Assembly: GCA_964490895.1 (NCBI GenBank)
Contig: CAZBEI010000121.1
Location: 1 to 42,622, forward strand
DNA length: 42,622 nt
Direction: 5' to 3'
Source: JACRAO01 sp964490895
Lineage (GTDB): Bacteria > Bdellovibrionota > UBA1018
Every line of letters begins with the position of its first letter. Position 1 is the stretch's first letter. The translations under genes were made by a program, and so were the position numbers. The notes below the pieces were generated by a model. It saw nothing but the letters and a program-made list of their open reading frames with translations, did no database searches and was not told the DNA's origin. Shown one piece after another: positions 32,550 to 40,840 of the stretch.

Positions 32550-32901
32550 CACACACATTTTGATCTTTGCCCTGACAAACGAACTCAGTGCATCCGAAAA
32601 AAAATTACTCTCAGAAAATCCGTGGAGTGTTTCTGGTATTGTTTTTTGGGAAATCGAAAAACTTTCTCAGTTGGGGAGAATTGAACTTGATTTAGAAGAT
32701 CGAGAAGTCCAGTCCAGGCTTACAAAAATTCATGCTTGGCCCATCGATCTTAATGTTTGTCGATACCTCAGAACATTGGACTTTAAAAGTGATCCTGCTG
32801 ACGAGATCATTGCTGCCACCAGCATTGCCCACCGAATTCCACTCTTAACCAGAGATAAAAAAATTAGAAAATCCAAGGTCGTGCCGTTGTGTAGCCTTTA
32901 A
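32536..32901 (+). CDS. PIN-domain toxin (VapC-like ribonuclease)
   Basis: 121 residues with the PIN acid quartet: Asp5 (NLDTHILIFA), the mid Glu in FWEIEKL, Asp in DPADEIIAAT and Asp in LLTRDKKI. Family members cut tRNA or mRNA in a metal-dependent way. Paired with a Phd-type antitoxin rather than a classical VapB. The 3' end meets the convergent gene at 32898 with a 4-base overlap. Confidence 0.9.
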   Translation: MLNLDTHILIFALTNELSASEKKLLSENPWSVSGIVFWEIEKLSQLGRIELDLEDREVQSRLTKIHAWPIDLNVCRYLRTLDFKSDPADEIIAATSIAHRIPLLTRDKKIRKSKVVPLCSL

Positions 32902-33290
32902 AAATTTCGGTCATGCCCCGCGGGATATTCGTAACTATCGTGGATGCGGAGGCAATTTTTTGCTGTGAAACGGAGGTCGTCTTTGTTTAAGACGATTTCA
33001 AGATCGCAATGGCTGACATTGTGTGGGACACTTATGCCCATCTCAATTTCTGTTTTGCAGTTTCTTTCGTTGATTTCCTGAACAGCGGCTTTTCCCTTGG
33101 AGAGCATGCTAGAAACAATGAGTGCAGACTTTTCTTCTAGTACAGACTCAAGCGAAGCCAAGCTCTCTGCAATGCAACTGGCGCGAACAGCCAAAACATG
33201 CTCGATGTCATCACCTACAAACCGAGTATCCGCATAGACCGAGCTCATACAAAAGCTGGTTAAACCTACTAAAATTATTTTTCTATTCAT
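32898..33290 (-). CDS. Periplasmic hypothetical protein
   Basis: Signal peptide at residues 1-20 (cleavage after VYA). The mature part of ~110 residues has four cysteines (ASCIAES, RNCKTE, SHCDLE, KNCLRI) that could form two disulfides. No family recognised. ATG 33290 has AGGAGAG just upstream, and a promoter TTGACA/TAACTA lies at 33349-33321. Confidence 0.65.
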   Translation of the reverse strand: MNRKIILVGLTSFCMSSVYADTRFVGDDIEHVLAVRASCIAESLASLESVLEEKSALIVSSMLSKGKAAVQEINERNCKTEIEMGISVPHNVSHCDLEIVLNKDDLRFTAKNCLRIHDSYEYPAGHDRNF

Positions 33291-33320
33291 TTTCTCTCCT
33301 CCACCATTCCAGGCCTAGGT

Positions 33321-33349
33321 TAGTTATCATCTCTGACTTATTGTGTCAA
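33321..33349 (-). promoter_or_regulatory. Predicted promoter of the periplasmic protein gene
   Basis: On the minus strand: TTGACA (33349-33344), 17-base spacer and TAACTA (33326-33321), followed by a 24-base leader holding the ribosome-binding site. Confidence 0.45.
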
Positions 33350-33397
33350 ATATTTTTTACACTGGCTCTGTTTTCTGAAAAGAATTAATCTACATCC

Positions 33398-33865
33398 ATG
33401 GTGCAAGACACAGAGAAGGCCCCTTTTTTTATCGATAACGAAGTAATTAGACTTACGCAGCATGGGGTGTGGCTAGCGGACGGGATTGAAATCACCCACG
33501 AGCCCACACAAAAGCTTTTTGCAAAGAACATCAAAAAGGATTTAGAGGGGTATTATTTGAAAGTAGGGAGAGAGACCAAGCGCATTGAGGTCGAAGATAC
33601 AGCCTATTTTGTGCTCCGTGTAGAGGGTGATCCCTTGTCAGGTTTTAGGGTTTTAATCAATGACGAGAGGCGTGAGGTCTTAAATCCCAGTTCTCTCAAA
33701 TACCGCCCCGGCAGGCTCAGTTGCCTCGTTCCTTGTCACGATGGTTTTGAGGAGGCAAAGTTTTTGCGCTCTGCATATTTTGATTTATTGCAGTATTTGC
33801 AAGAAGATAAGTCAAATTACTTTTTAGAAATTCAAAAGCAAAAAATCATCTTATCTCGTAAGTAG
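33398..33865 (+). CDS. DUF1285 domain protein
   Basis: 155 residues matching the DUF1285 layout: FFIDNEVIRLTQHGVWLADG, a KNIKKDLEGYYLK segment, then RIEVEDTAYFVLRVE. The protein is cytoplasmic (no signal). Proteins of this family are conserved in Gram-negatives but have no agreed function. No clear operon partner; a hairpin follows the stop. Confidence 0.75.
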   Translation: MVQDTEKAPFFIDNEVIRLTQHGVWLADGIEITHEPTQKLFAKNIKKDLEGYYLKVGRETKRIEVEDTAYFVLRVEGDPLSGFRVLINDERREVLNPSSLKYRPGRLSCLVPCHDGFEEAKFLRSAYFDLLQYLQEDKSNYFLEIQKQKIILSRK

Positions 33866-33872
33866 TTTTTGA

Positions 33873-33892
33873 CACTACTAGTGGGAGTAGTG
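33873..33892 (+). other. Hairpin after the DUF1285 gene
   Basis: CACTACT and AGTAGTG around a 6-base loop, 8 bases after the stop. There is no U-tract, so it is not a canonical terminator; it may stabilise the 3' end. A TTGACA overlaps its left arm but no matching -10 is visible. Confidence 0.4.
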
Positions 33893-34051
33893 AGATCTTG
33901 ATGACACATGTGTAAAATGTTAATTTTTATTTATTTTATATATTTTATTTAATAAAAGTGTTCTAATAAAGCTGGAGAAAATAAATGGAATTAAAAGTTA
34001 GACAGCTTATGATTAAATAATCAAGGAAGATAAATTAAGGGAGGGAGTCTT

Positions 34052-34534
34052 ATGAAAAAGTATATTATTTTAGCGGTTGGGCTGATTGTTGTGTTTGCTG
34101 GGAACAAAGTTCTTGCAGATAATAAAGCCAGTGCCATTGCAAATGCGCTGCAGACTGTGATTAACGCCATTACCATCAATAAAAAAACGGACTTGAACTT
34201 TGGAGAAGCAGCTCAAGGAACTCCTGGATTGGCCATTCCGGCTGATGCTGCTGGTGGTGCCAGTAGGGCAAGTTTCGAAGTCAAGGGCGAGCCCAATAAA
34301 GACTACTCTATTAGTCTTCCAGGCAATGGAGTAGTGACCATGCTTACTGCAGAAGGTGATACTCCCAACAAAAAGATCAACGTCTTTGATTTTACCTCAA
34401 ACCCAGCTCCAAAAGGAAATCTAGGTGCCGCTGGAATCGAGACTCTATTTGTGGGTGCAAGCCGTGATCCCATCTTAGGTAATCAAGTCACAGGAGCTTA
34501 CGTAGCTCCTTTTACGGTAACTGTGCAATATTAG
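34052..34534 (+). CDS. DUF4402 fimbrial subunit (pilin) 1
   Basis: Signal peptide at residues 1-22. The mature protein has the DUF4402 pattern: a long alternating N-terminal segment ending in TDLNFGEAAQG, RASFEVKGEPNKDYSISLPG in the middle, and the C-terminal strand FTVTVQY. The GAGGGAG before ATG is a very strong ribosome-binding site, as expected for an abundant subunit. A terminator hairpin follows 35 bases after the stop, inside the next reading frame. A paralogue lies at 35383-35868 on the opposite strand. Confidence 0.85.
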   Translation: MKKYIILAVGLIVVFAGNKVLADNKASAIANALQTVINAITINKKTDLNFGEAAQGTPGLAIPADAAGGASRASFEVKGEPNKDYSISLPGNGVVTMLTAEGDTPNKKINVFDFTSNPAPKGNLGAAGIETLFVGASRDPILGNQVTGAYVAPFTVTVQY

Positions 34535-34547
34535 GTCTGAGTTCATT

Positions 34548-35399
34548 TTGAGCACTTATCTTAATTTAAAATCCGAACTTTTTCGCCCGAGAAAGTTCGG
34601 ATTTTTTATTTTTGTTTTGTTTTATCTTTCGCAAAATGCGTGGTCAAATCTGCAAGTGTTTCCCACTCGCATTTTATTGACAGATCAAAAGAAAACAGCG
34701 CATCTTTCGATGAGGTTTCTCGGAAAAAAACCTGAAAAGTATAAAATTTATGCCATTTTTTATCGGATGAAAGCAGATGGGAGTTTAATTCGAGTAGAAA
34801 CCCCAACTTCTTTAGAAAAGTCTGCCATCGGTCTCTTGCGATTTTCTCCCAGAGAGGTTGTACTCCAGCCAGGCGTAGAGCAAGTTCTAAGAATTTTGGC
34901 GGTCTTAAAAAAACCTTTAGAGGAGGGAGAGTATCGAGCTCATATTTTATTTGATCCTGTGCTGGAATACAAAGCTGCACAGCCCAATCCCAAGCCCTCA
35001 GATCTAGTCAGAATGCAATTGGAGGCAAAAGTAGCAGTGGCTGTTCCTGTTTTTTATAGGCACGGAAACCCACAGTCTCAAATGAAACTTTCTGAACTAA
35101 AATACATTGATCTGCCTGCGCAAAAAAAGGGGTATTCTGCATTTTTAACTTATCATGGGAGCCGATTTCCCCATGGAGATTTGCTGGCTTATTTTACTGA
35201 GCCAGGCAAAGAGCCAGAACTCGTGGGTGTGGTGGCTGGCATTTCCTCGTATGTTCCAAAGAGAAAGCTCACTTATCCCTTTCAAGTCACTAAAGATAAA
35301 ATAAAAAATGGGAAGTTGCGGCTTGAGTTTCGAGAGCCTAAAGACGACGGGGCTGCTTTGATTGACGCCCTGGAAATTGAAATCAATAAGCTACAGTGA
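34548..35399 (+). CDS. PapD-like periplasmic chaperone of the fimbrial locus
   Basis: Immunoglobulin-fold chaperone. The signal peptide reads RPRKFGFFIFVLFYLSQNAWS and cleavage falls before NLQVFPTRILL, the usual first strand. PRILL-type, LRFSPREVVLQPG and QVLRILAVLKKPLEEGEYRAHI match the chaperone G1-strand region. The only starts that keep the signal peptide are TTG 34548 and ATT 34545; TTG is taken. The strong terminator hairpin at 34569-34604 lies within the signal-peptide codons. The 3' end overlaps the second pilin gene by 17 bases. Confidence 0.75.
   Translation: MSTYLNLKSELFRPRKFGFFIFVLFYLSQNAWSNLQVFPTRILLTDQKKTAHLSMRFLGKKPEKYKIYAIFYRMKADGSLIRVETPTSLEKSAIGLLRFSPREVVLQPGVEQVLRILAVLKKPLEEGEYRAHILFDPVLEYKAAQPNPKPSDLVRMQLEAKVAVAVPVFYRHGNPQSQMKLSELKYIDLPAQKKGYSAFLTYHGSRFPHGDLLAYFTEPGKEPELVGVVAGISSYVPKRKLTYPFQVTKDKIKNGKLRLEFREPKDDGAALIDALEIEINKLQ
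34569..34612 (+). terminator. Strong intrinsic terminator hairpin inside the chaperone frame
   Basis: AAATCCGAACTTT (34569-34581) and AAAGTTCGGATTT (34592-34604) pair over 13 bp with a 10-base loop, and a T-rich run follows. It lies 35 bases after the pilin stop and inside the codons for the chaperone's signal peptide. It should end most pilin mRNA and let only some transcripts run on into chaperone. Confidence 0.85.
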
Positions 35400-35868
35400 T
35401 TTTAAATTCTCCCTGATATTGTCCTGGGGTTTGGTCTCTTAGCAGAGGATCGCGAGTGGCACCTACATAGATGCTTTGAATCCCAAGAATACTGAGTCTC
35501 CCTTTTTTTGATGGAAAAGACTGGAAGTTTTTAACATTGATTTCATTTTGTGAAGGACCTCCTCCCAAGGTCGTCATTTTGATAGAACCTTCGGGTAAGA
35601 AAATATCATATTCGTGATTAGGTTCGCCTGAGACACTAAAAGACGCTCTTTTGTCGTTTCCAGAGGCGTTGGGGTCGATCGTCACAGAAGGGTCCCCTTG
35701 GGCGGCTTCGCCAAAATTTAAATCAGTTTGCTTTATAATATGAATCGCTTTGATCACGGTCTGTTTTGCTAGCGCAGTAGCGCTTGAGCTTGAGTTTGCG
35801 GCGAAAGCTTGTCCTTTAAAAATACTCAAAACAAAAGTAAGTATTAAAACTCCAGTTCTAAAGGCCAT
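35383..35868 (-). CDS. DUF4402 fimbrial subunit (pilin) 2, inverted
   Basis: Signal peptide at residues 1-23. Same domain as pilin 1: IIKQTDLNFGEAAQG, RASFSVSGEPNHEYDIFLPEG and the final strand FKITVAY, with VGATRDPLLRDQ matching VGASRDPILGNQ. The paralogues are clearly diverged, so this is an old duplication. It is transcribed against the rest of the locus, overlaps the chaperone by 17 bases at its 3' end, and starts 19 bases from the usher-like ATG. Confidence 0.85.
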   Translation of the reverse strand: MAFRTGVLILTFVLSIFKGQAFAANSSSSATALAKQTVIKAIHIIKQTDLNFGEAAQGDPSVTIDPNASGNDKRASFSVSGEPNHEYDIFLPEGSIKMTTLGGGPSQNEINVKNFQSFPSKKGRLSILGIQSIYVGATRDPLLRDQTPGQYQGEFKITVAY

Positions 35869-35887
35869 GATTGTGAGCAGTATCTTT

Positions 35888-38494
35888 ATGATGAAACGAT
35901 TTCAAGCCCTATTTTTCATGCTTTTCGTATTACCTTATCTTTGCGCGGCATATCATGGACCTGGTGGACCCAGTGGCACTGAGGAGCGTATTTTAGAAGT
36001 CCTATTTCCAGACGGAGGGATGATCCTAGAGGGCATGCTCAGTTATGAGTTCGAAGGACAGTGGTATTTTCCGCTCGAAGAGCTTACCCATGCGCTTGGA
36101 TTTTCGATTCGCGTGTCTCCTGCTTTGAGATTAGCGTCAGGAAATGTTTTGCAAGACACACGCATTTTTCGATTAGACCTCAAGGACTGTCGTGTAGATT
36201 ATGAACAACATACAGAAAATTTAGCACTCAAAGGCCAAGATTGCAAAGGGGTATTGGCTTTGGAGCAAGACCTTTATGTGGCTCAAAGTCTTTTTGAAAA
36301 ATGGTTTCCACTTGAGATTCGAATTGATTTATTTCGGCAGAGAATGACCGTTTATCCAAAAGAAAAGTTTCCCTACCAACTGCGAAAAGAACGGGAGCAG
36401 ATAGCAGAGGCAACTCTCGGCCAAAATTTCGCCTACAATCCTGGTTTTTCGATAGAGCCCCTCAAGAGTCATTTATTCGAAGGCCCTTTTATCGACGAGC
36501 AACTTAATTTTTCTAAACAGTTTTCTCCCTATAATCCCCACCTCGCATTGAATCAGAGCACGGGAGTGACCCATGAGTTTTTGAGTCTAGATACAAAGGC
36601 CCTGTTTTTTGGAAATTTACCCGGCCCTCAAACATGGAGCCTGAGGTTTTCTAAAAAAGATCCCGACGGAAAATTGCTTGGACCACTTGCAGTCAAAGAG
36701 ATTCAATTCTTTGATATTGTGATGCCTCAAGCTCCGCTCATTAGTTTTGGACAAACTTCAAAAGGGATCTTGGTTTCAAGTCTGTCCTTTCAATACAGTC
36801 CTTATTTTGGTCAGCACGAAATTCAAGGAGATCTTTTTCCGGGATGGGAAATTGAATTGTATCAAAACGATATTTTAGTTGGAAGACAAATCGCAGACGA
36901 TACGAAACGGTATCACTTTTTGGATCTCAATCTCAACTACGGCCGCAATGATTTTAGGCTTCTTTTTTATGGCCCGCAGGGACAAAGGAAAGAGGAGTAT
37001 CAATCCTATCCGGTAGATGCAGAGTGGGTCAAGCCTAAGGGGTTTGATTATCAAATTGCGGCAAGTTATTTAGAAAAAAAGCCGCTGCTACATCTCTTGG
37101 TGGACCAAGGACTTGGGGATCGTGCGTCTCTCAAGGGAGGTTTTACTCGCACAAAGTCGGGGCAAAATCCAACTCCTTTGGAGTACGGATTTTTAAGTTT
37201 AGGGGGTTTTTCGAAAAATATTGTTCTTGCTGGAACCGGTGTGTTTTCTCAAACTCAGGGTAAGGCCTTGCAGTTTGAAACAAAGATGCCTTTGTGGAGA
37301 GCTTCTTTGGGTGCAAAGTACACAAAGCTTTGGAGTTTTAGGAGTGAGATTTTTAATCGTGATATTGGAATTTTGATGACAAGCCAGTTTCAGGGGATTT
37401 TTTCTCATATTATTTTTCAGGACCCTTCGGTTGCGCTCAATTGGGAGATTTTTAGAAATGATTTCGAAGATCATTCTGCACAGTCTATTTTAGATCAAAG
37501 AGCTTCTGTGAGACTGGGTCGTTTTTTGCTGACTCACGAATTTCGTGTCCAAATGGAGAACCTCTCTGCACTCAATGGAAGATTTGATTTGCATTATATT
37601 CCAGACACGACTGTTTATCGAATGGGCGTGGATTATAGTTTACATACGTTTTCTGGTCTGGAGTTAGAAATTCAGAAAAATATTTCGGATAAAATTTCTT
37701 TTAGCACAAAATTGCATGTTCAGCCCACCACAAAGTCAGCTCAGCTGACGGCTACAATGACAAGAAAGTTTAAAGCTTTTGATTTTGGAGTAAATGGGGA
37801 TGTAACCAATTCGTACGAATATAGCCTAGGCACATTTCTCAATTTTAGTTTGAGTGTAGATCCACACTCTGGTTATGTTTACATTGACGCTTTGCCCCAA
37901 GCAGACCAAGGCGCAGCCTCTGCTTTTGTTTTCATCGATCAAAATTTTAATGGCGAGTTCGACGAAGGCGAAAAACCTTTGTCTGGAGTGGGTTTTATTG
38001 TCAACCAAAGAGAGCTGCCATGGGTGTCCGATAAGAGTGGAAATGCTTATATCCCTCATTTGGTGGCATACGTGCCATCCGACATTGGTTTGTCTTTGCG
38101 GACGATCGAAAATCCACTCTTAGAGGCTGTAAAAAAAGGGGTTCGGGTAGTTCCACGGCCTGGTAAAACACATCGGATTTTGTTTCCTGTCATTCCTGTG
38201 GGTGAGGTGGATGGGACTTTGGAGGTGAGGGGTGGAAGATTTCAGGGGTTACAAAAAGGAATTGGAGTTTGGATTGTAGATTCTGAGACGGGAAATAAAA
38301 AAGCAGAGGGCGAAACAGATTCGGATGGATTTTTTTGGATCCATTCGATTCGTCCTGGGACGTATGAGGTCAAGGTGGATCCTGAATTCTTGAAAAAATC
38401 CGGCTACCGATCTGATCCTGAAAAAAGAATATTGGTCATTTCACCTGAGGGGAGTATTGAGATCTTACAGAATTTTAGACTGCTGCGGCGCTAG
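35888..38494 (+). CDS. Usher-like outer-membrane protein with EF-hand-like loop and C-terminal beta domain
   Basis: Signal peptide in residues 1-20 (MMKRFQALFFMLFVLPYLCA). An N-terminal periplasmic region is followed by a long beta-rich region of alternating aromatic strands (residues ~250-670) that looks like a membrane barrel. At residues 684-695 DQNFNGEFDEGE matches an EF-hand calcium loop. The C-terminal ~90 residues (VDSETGNKKAEGETDSDGFF, then PGTYEVKV) resemble a carboxypeptidase-regulatory beta-sandwich. Ushers export pilins bound by chaperones; the match to classical FimD is weak, so the alternate or non-canonical usher assignment is by context. Start ATG 35888 or 35891; the frame is open upstream to 35750. 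Confidence 0.65.
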   Translation: MMKRFQALFFMLFVLPYLCAAYHGPGGPSGTEERILEVLFPDGGMILEGMLSYEFEGQWYFPLEELTHALGFSIRVSPALRLASGNVLQDTRIFRLDLKDCRVDYEQHTENLALKGQDCKGVLALEQDLYVAQSLFEKWFPLEIRIDLFRQRMTVYPKEKFPYQLRKEREQIAEATLGQNFAYNPGFSIEPLKSHLFEGPFIDEQLNFSKQFSPYNPHLALNQSTGVTHEFLSLDTKALFFGNLPGPQTWSLRFSKKDPDGKLLGPLAVKEIQFFDIVMPQAPLISFGQTSKGILVSSLSFQYSPYFGQHEIQGDLFPGWEIELYQNDILVGRQIADDTKRYHFLDLNLNYGRNDFRLLFYGPQGQRKEEYQSYPVDAEWVKPKGFDYQIAASYLEKKPLLHLLVDQGLGDRASLKGGFTRTKSGQNPTPLEYGFLSLGGFSKNIVLAGTGVFSQTQGKALQFETKMPLWRASLGAKYTKLWSFRSEIFNRDIGILMTSQFQGIFSHIIFQDPSVALNWEIFRNDFEDHSAQSILDQRASVRLGRFLLTHEFRVQMENLSALNGRFDLHYIPDTTVYRMGVDYSLHTFSGLELEIQKNISDKISFSTKLHVQPTTKSAQLTATMTRKFKAFDFGVNGDVTNSYEYSLGTFLNFSLSVDPHSGYVYIDALPQADQGAASAFVFIDQNFNGEFDEGEKPLSGVGFIVNQRELPWVSDKSGNAYIPHLVAYVPSDIGLSLRTIENPLLEAVKKGVRVVPRPGKTHRILFPVIPVGEVDGTLEVRGGRFQGLQKGIGVWIVDSETGNKKAEGETDSDGFFWIHSIRPGTYEVKVDPEFLKKSGYRSDPEKRILVISPEGSIEILQNFRLLRR

Positions 38495-39513
38495 CCATGT
38501 CCACCCATCAGGAAAGGCTGGGCGAGGTACTCCGGAGTGCGAGTTTGGATATTTTTAGAAAAAAAATCAGAAGCTTCCAACCATAAGATCTCTGGAGTTT
38601 CGATGGTAAACACCTTTTTTCTAAATTCATGGCATCCCCGGAAACCTGACGCAAACCATGCCAAAAATTTTCTGGCCTGAATCATGGCCATAAAAGGAGA
38701 GAAACTTTCATTGAGGAGTGTTTTTAATTCTTCAATTAACTGTAAATAATCATCGAGGATAGGTTGGGAGTAAGGTAGCCCACGCCAAAGAAGCTCCGCT
38801 TGGCTAAAGATAAAAGGATTTCTAAGGGCACCTCTCCCAATCAAGACCGCATCTAAACCATAGGTTTTTAATTTTTCTAAAGCCATCTCAGGAGTGGTGA
38901 GGTCTCCGTTGCCAAGAATGGGGAGTTGGCTTTTTGTTTTCATTTCTCCAATAAAATCCCAATCTGCGAGACCCGAGTAACCTTGCGCACGAGTTCGGCC
39001 GTGGATGGCCACCCACTTTACTCCTGCTTGTGTGGCTGCTTTTATGCAATCGAGCGCATTTTTGTTTTCGGAGTCCCAACCGGTTCTCATTTTCACAGTG
39101 ACGGGTACTTTTACCGAGCGGACCATGGCACTCAGTAATTTTTCTAATTCAATGGGATTGCGACAAAGTGCAGAGCCAGCTCCTTTTTTGACAATTTTTG
39201 GGACTGGGCAACCGAGATTGAGATCAATAAAATCTGCTCCGAGTTTTTCTACTTGTTGGCAGGCCTGACACAAAGACTCAGTATCCTCGCCAAAGATTTG
39301 AATTCCCACTTTTCTCTCTTCTTCGTGAAAGCTGAGCAAACTTAAAGTTTTAGGGCCTCCATAGATCATCCCTTGGGCAGAAATGAGTTCCGAAATGACC
39401 AGAGCACTGTTTTGGCGTCTCATCAGCCGTCGAAAAGGGGAGTGGGTGATCCCAGCCATGGGAGCTAAAATAAAGGGGTGTTTGATTTCGAAAGGACCTA
39501 AAGTGAGCGACAT
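38491..39513 (-). CDS. dus: tRNA-dihydrouridine synthase
   Basis: FMN enzyme that reduces uridine in tRNA D-loops. PFILAPMAGITHSPFRRL is the N-terminal signature, DLNLGCPVPKIVKKGAGSAL holds the active-site Cys region, VKMRTGWD the third motif, and IHGRTRAQGYSG with NGDL the FMN-binding segments. Length 340 and the DusB-like features fit a DusB-type enzyme; the exact subtype cannot be set here. It meets the usher-like stop with a 4-base overlap. Confidence 0.93.
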   Translation of the reverse strand: MSLTLGPFEIKHPFILAPMAGITHSPFRRLMRRQNSALVISELISAQGMIYGGPKTLSLLSFHEEERKVGIQIFGEDTESLCQACQQVEKLGADFIDLNLGCPVPKIVKKGAGSALCRNPIELEKLLSAMVRSVKVPVTVKMRTGWDSENKNALDCIKAATQAGVKWVAIHGRTRAQGYSGLADWDFIGEMKTKSQLPILGNGDLTTPEMALEKLKTYGLDAVLIGRGALRNPFIFSQAELLWRGLPYSQPILDDYLQLIEELKTLLNESFSPFMAMIQARKFLAWFASGFRGCHEFRKKVFTIETPEILWLEASDFFSKNIQTRTPEYLAQPFLMGGHG

Positions 39514-39530
39514 AACTTAGTTTAGGCTGA

Positions 39531-40832
39531 TCAAGCTCTTAGTGCTTCAATTTCTGCTCTTATTTTAGGAGCGTCTTTGGTTAAAACTTCGCAGCCCTCG
39601 GGGGTGATTAAAATATCATCTTCAATTCGAATCCCAATATTTTTAAACTCTATGGGAGCCTCCTTGTCGTCGGGTTGGACATAAAATCCAGGCTCTATGG
39701 TAAAGACCATTCCTGGGGCTAATGGCCTGGGTTCGTTTTCTAGCAAATAAAGACCCACATCATGGACGTCCATTCCCAACCAGTGGCTCGTGTTGTGGGG
39801 ATAGTATTTTTTATAGGTAGTATTTTTTAAAATTTCAGAGGCGTTTCCTTTTAAAATTCCTAAAGACAAAAAACCATCAATGAGCACTTCGCAAGCATGT
39901 CTATGAATATCTGGAAGTTTGGCTCCAGGCTTTGCCATCCCGATGGCTTCGAGTTGAGATTTTAAAACAAGGTCATAAACTTTCGCTTGTGCTGAGCTCA
40001 TTTTTTTCCCAATGGGAAAAGTGCGTGTGATGTCTGCAGAGTAGTAATCAAGTTCACCGCCAGCGTCGATTAAAAGCAGGTCTCCATCCTTCAGAACCAT
40101 GTTGTTTGATTGATAGTGCAGGCATGTCGCGTTTTCTCCTCCTGCAACAATGCTAGAGTAGCCAAGCCTTGCGCAGCCTTTTTTCCTAAAAATGGAGTTG
40201 ACAAGGGCCTCTGCTTCGTACTCATACATCCCTGGTTTTATTTCTTTCATGGCCATTTTATGTCCTTGTGCTGTGATTTGGCAAACTTTTCGTAAGCTCT
40301 CTATTTCTTCTGGACACTTAAACAGGCGCATTTCTCCAAGAGGCAGTCCGGGGTCTGAAATACTCAGGAGGGGTTTTCCGCTTCTGCCTAAACTTCTACG
40401 GAGCGATTCGAGTGCCGCAAAAATTCTTTGATCTAAAATGTCATTCATTCCTACACGGTAAAAAACCTGGGTGCTGTTTTTTAGAAGCTCTGGGAGTTTT
40501 TTATCTAATTCGTCGATCAAATAGACTTCGTCTGCACCAAAGACTTGTTTAGCGCCTTCGATTCCGTAGCGTTCTCCTGTCCACATTTCTTTTTCTTTGT
40601 CTTTGGGTAGGACAAATAAGATCATTTTACCTTGTGCTAAAACTAAAAAAGATTCAGGTTCATCGAATCCACTTAAGTAATAAAAATGAGACTCTTGCCT
40701 AAAGGGGTGCGCAACGTCTGAGTTTCTGTATTGGACGAGATTGGAGGGAAATAAAAAAGTATGGGTCGGATACTTTTTTGTGAGTTGATCTCTCCGGGCT
40801 TTAAAAAAAGAAGGGACTTGTTTGAGTAACAT
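39531..40832 (-). CDS. pepP: Xaa-Pro aminopeptidase (M24B)
   Basis: Removes N-terminal residues before proline, with two metal ions. Ligands are the Asp pair in LLIDAGGELDYYSADITRTF, His in HNTSHWLGMDVHDVG, Glu in FTIEPGFYV and Glu in IGIRIEDDILIT. The N-terminal domain (residues 1-150) has the pepP-type VLPKDKEKEMWTGERYG. ATG 40832 is chosen because the predicted promoter (40869-40841) lies upstream of it and the frame beyond has no family match; length is then 434, normal. Confidence 0.93.
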   Translation of the reverse strand: MLLKQVPSFFKARRDQLTKKYPTHTFLFPSNLVQYRNSDVAHPFRQESHFYYLSGFDEPESFLVLAQGKMILFVLPKDKEKEMWTGERYGIEGAKQVFGADEVYLIDELDKKLPELLKNSTQVFYRVGMNDILDQRIFAALESLRRSLGRSGKPLLSISDPGLPLGEMRLFKCPEEIESLRKVCQITAQGHKMAMKEIKPGMYEYEAEALVNSIFRKKGCARLGYSSIVAGGENATCLHYQSNNMVLKDGDLLLIDAGGELDYYSADITRTFPIGKKMSSAQAKVYDLVLKSQLEAIGMAKPGAKLPDIHRHACEVLIDGFLSLGILKGNASEILKNTTYKKYYPHNTSHWLGMDVHDVGLYLLENEPRPLAPGMVFTIEPGFYVQPDDKEAPIEFKNIGIRIEDDILITPEGCEVLTKDAPKIRAEIEALRA

Positions 40833-40840
40833 AGTGCGCC

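Noticed and set aside
33904..33913. ACACATGTGT palindrome before pilin 1
   Set aside because: A 10-base palindrome is easily found by chance; there is no match to a known site such as CRP.
34052..35868. Possible invertible segment holding the pilins
   Set aside because: The two pilin genes are inverted paralogues, but they are too diverged for recombination and I see no flanking inverted repeats or recombinase gene.
35750..35887. Upstream extension of the usher-like frame
   Set aside because: The extra residues overlap pilin 2 on the other strand and would place the signal peptide inside the protein. ATG 35888 gives a proper signal peptide.
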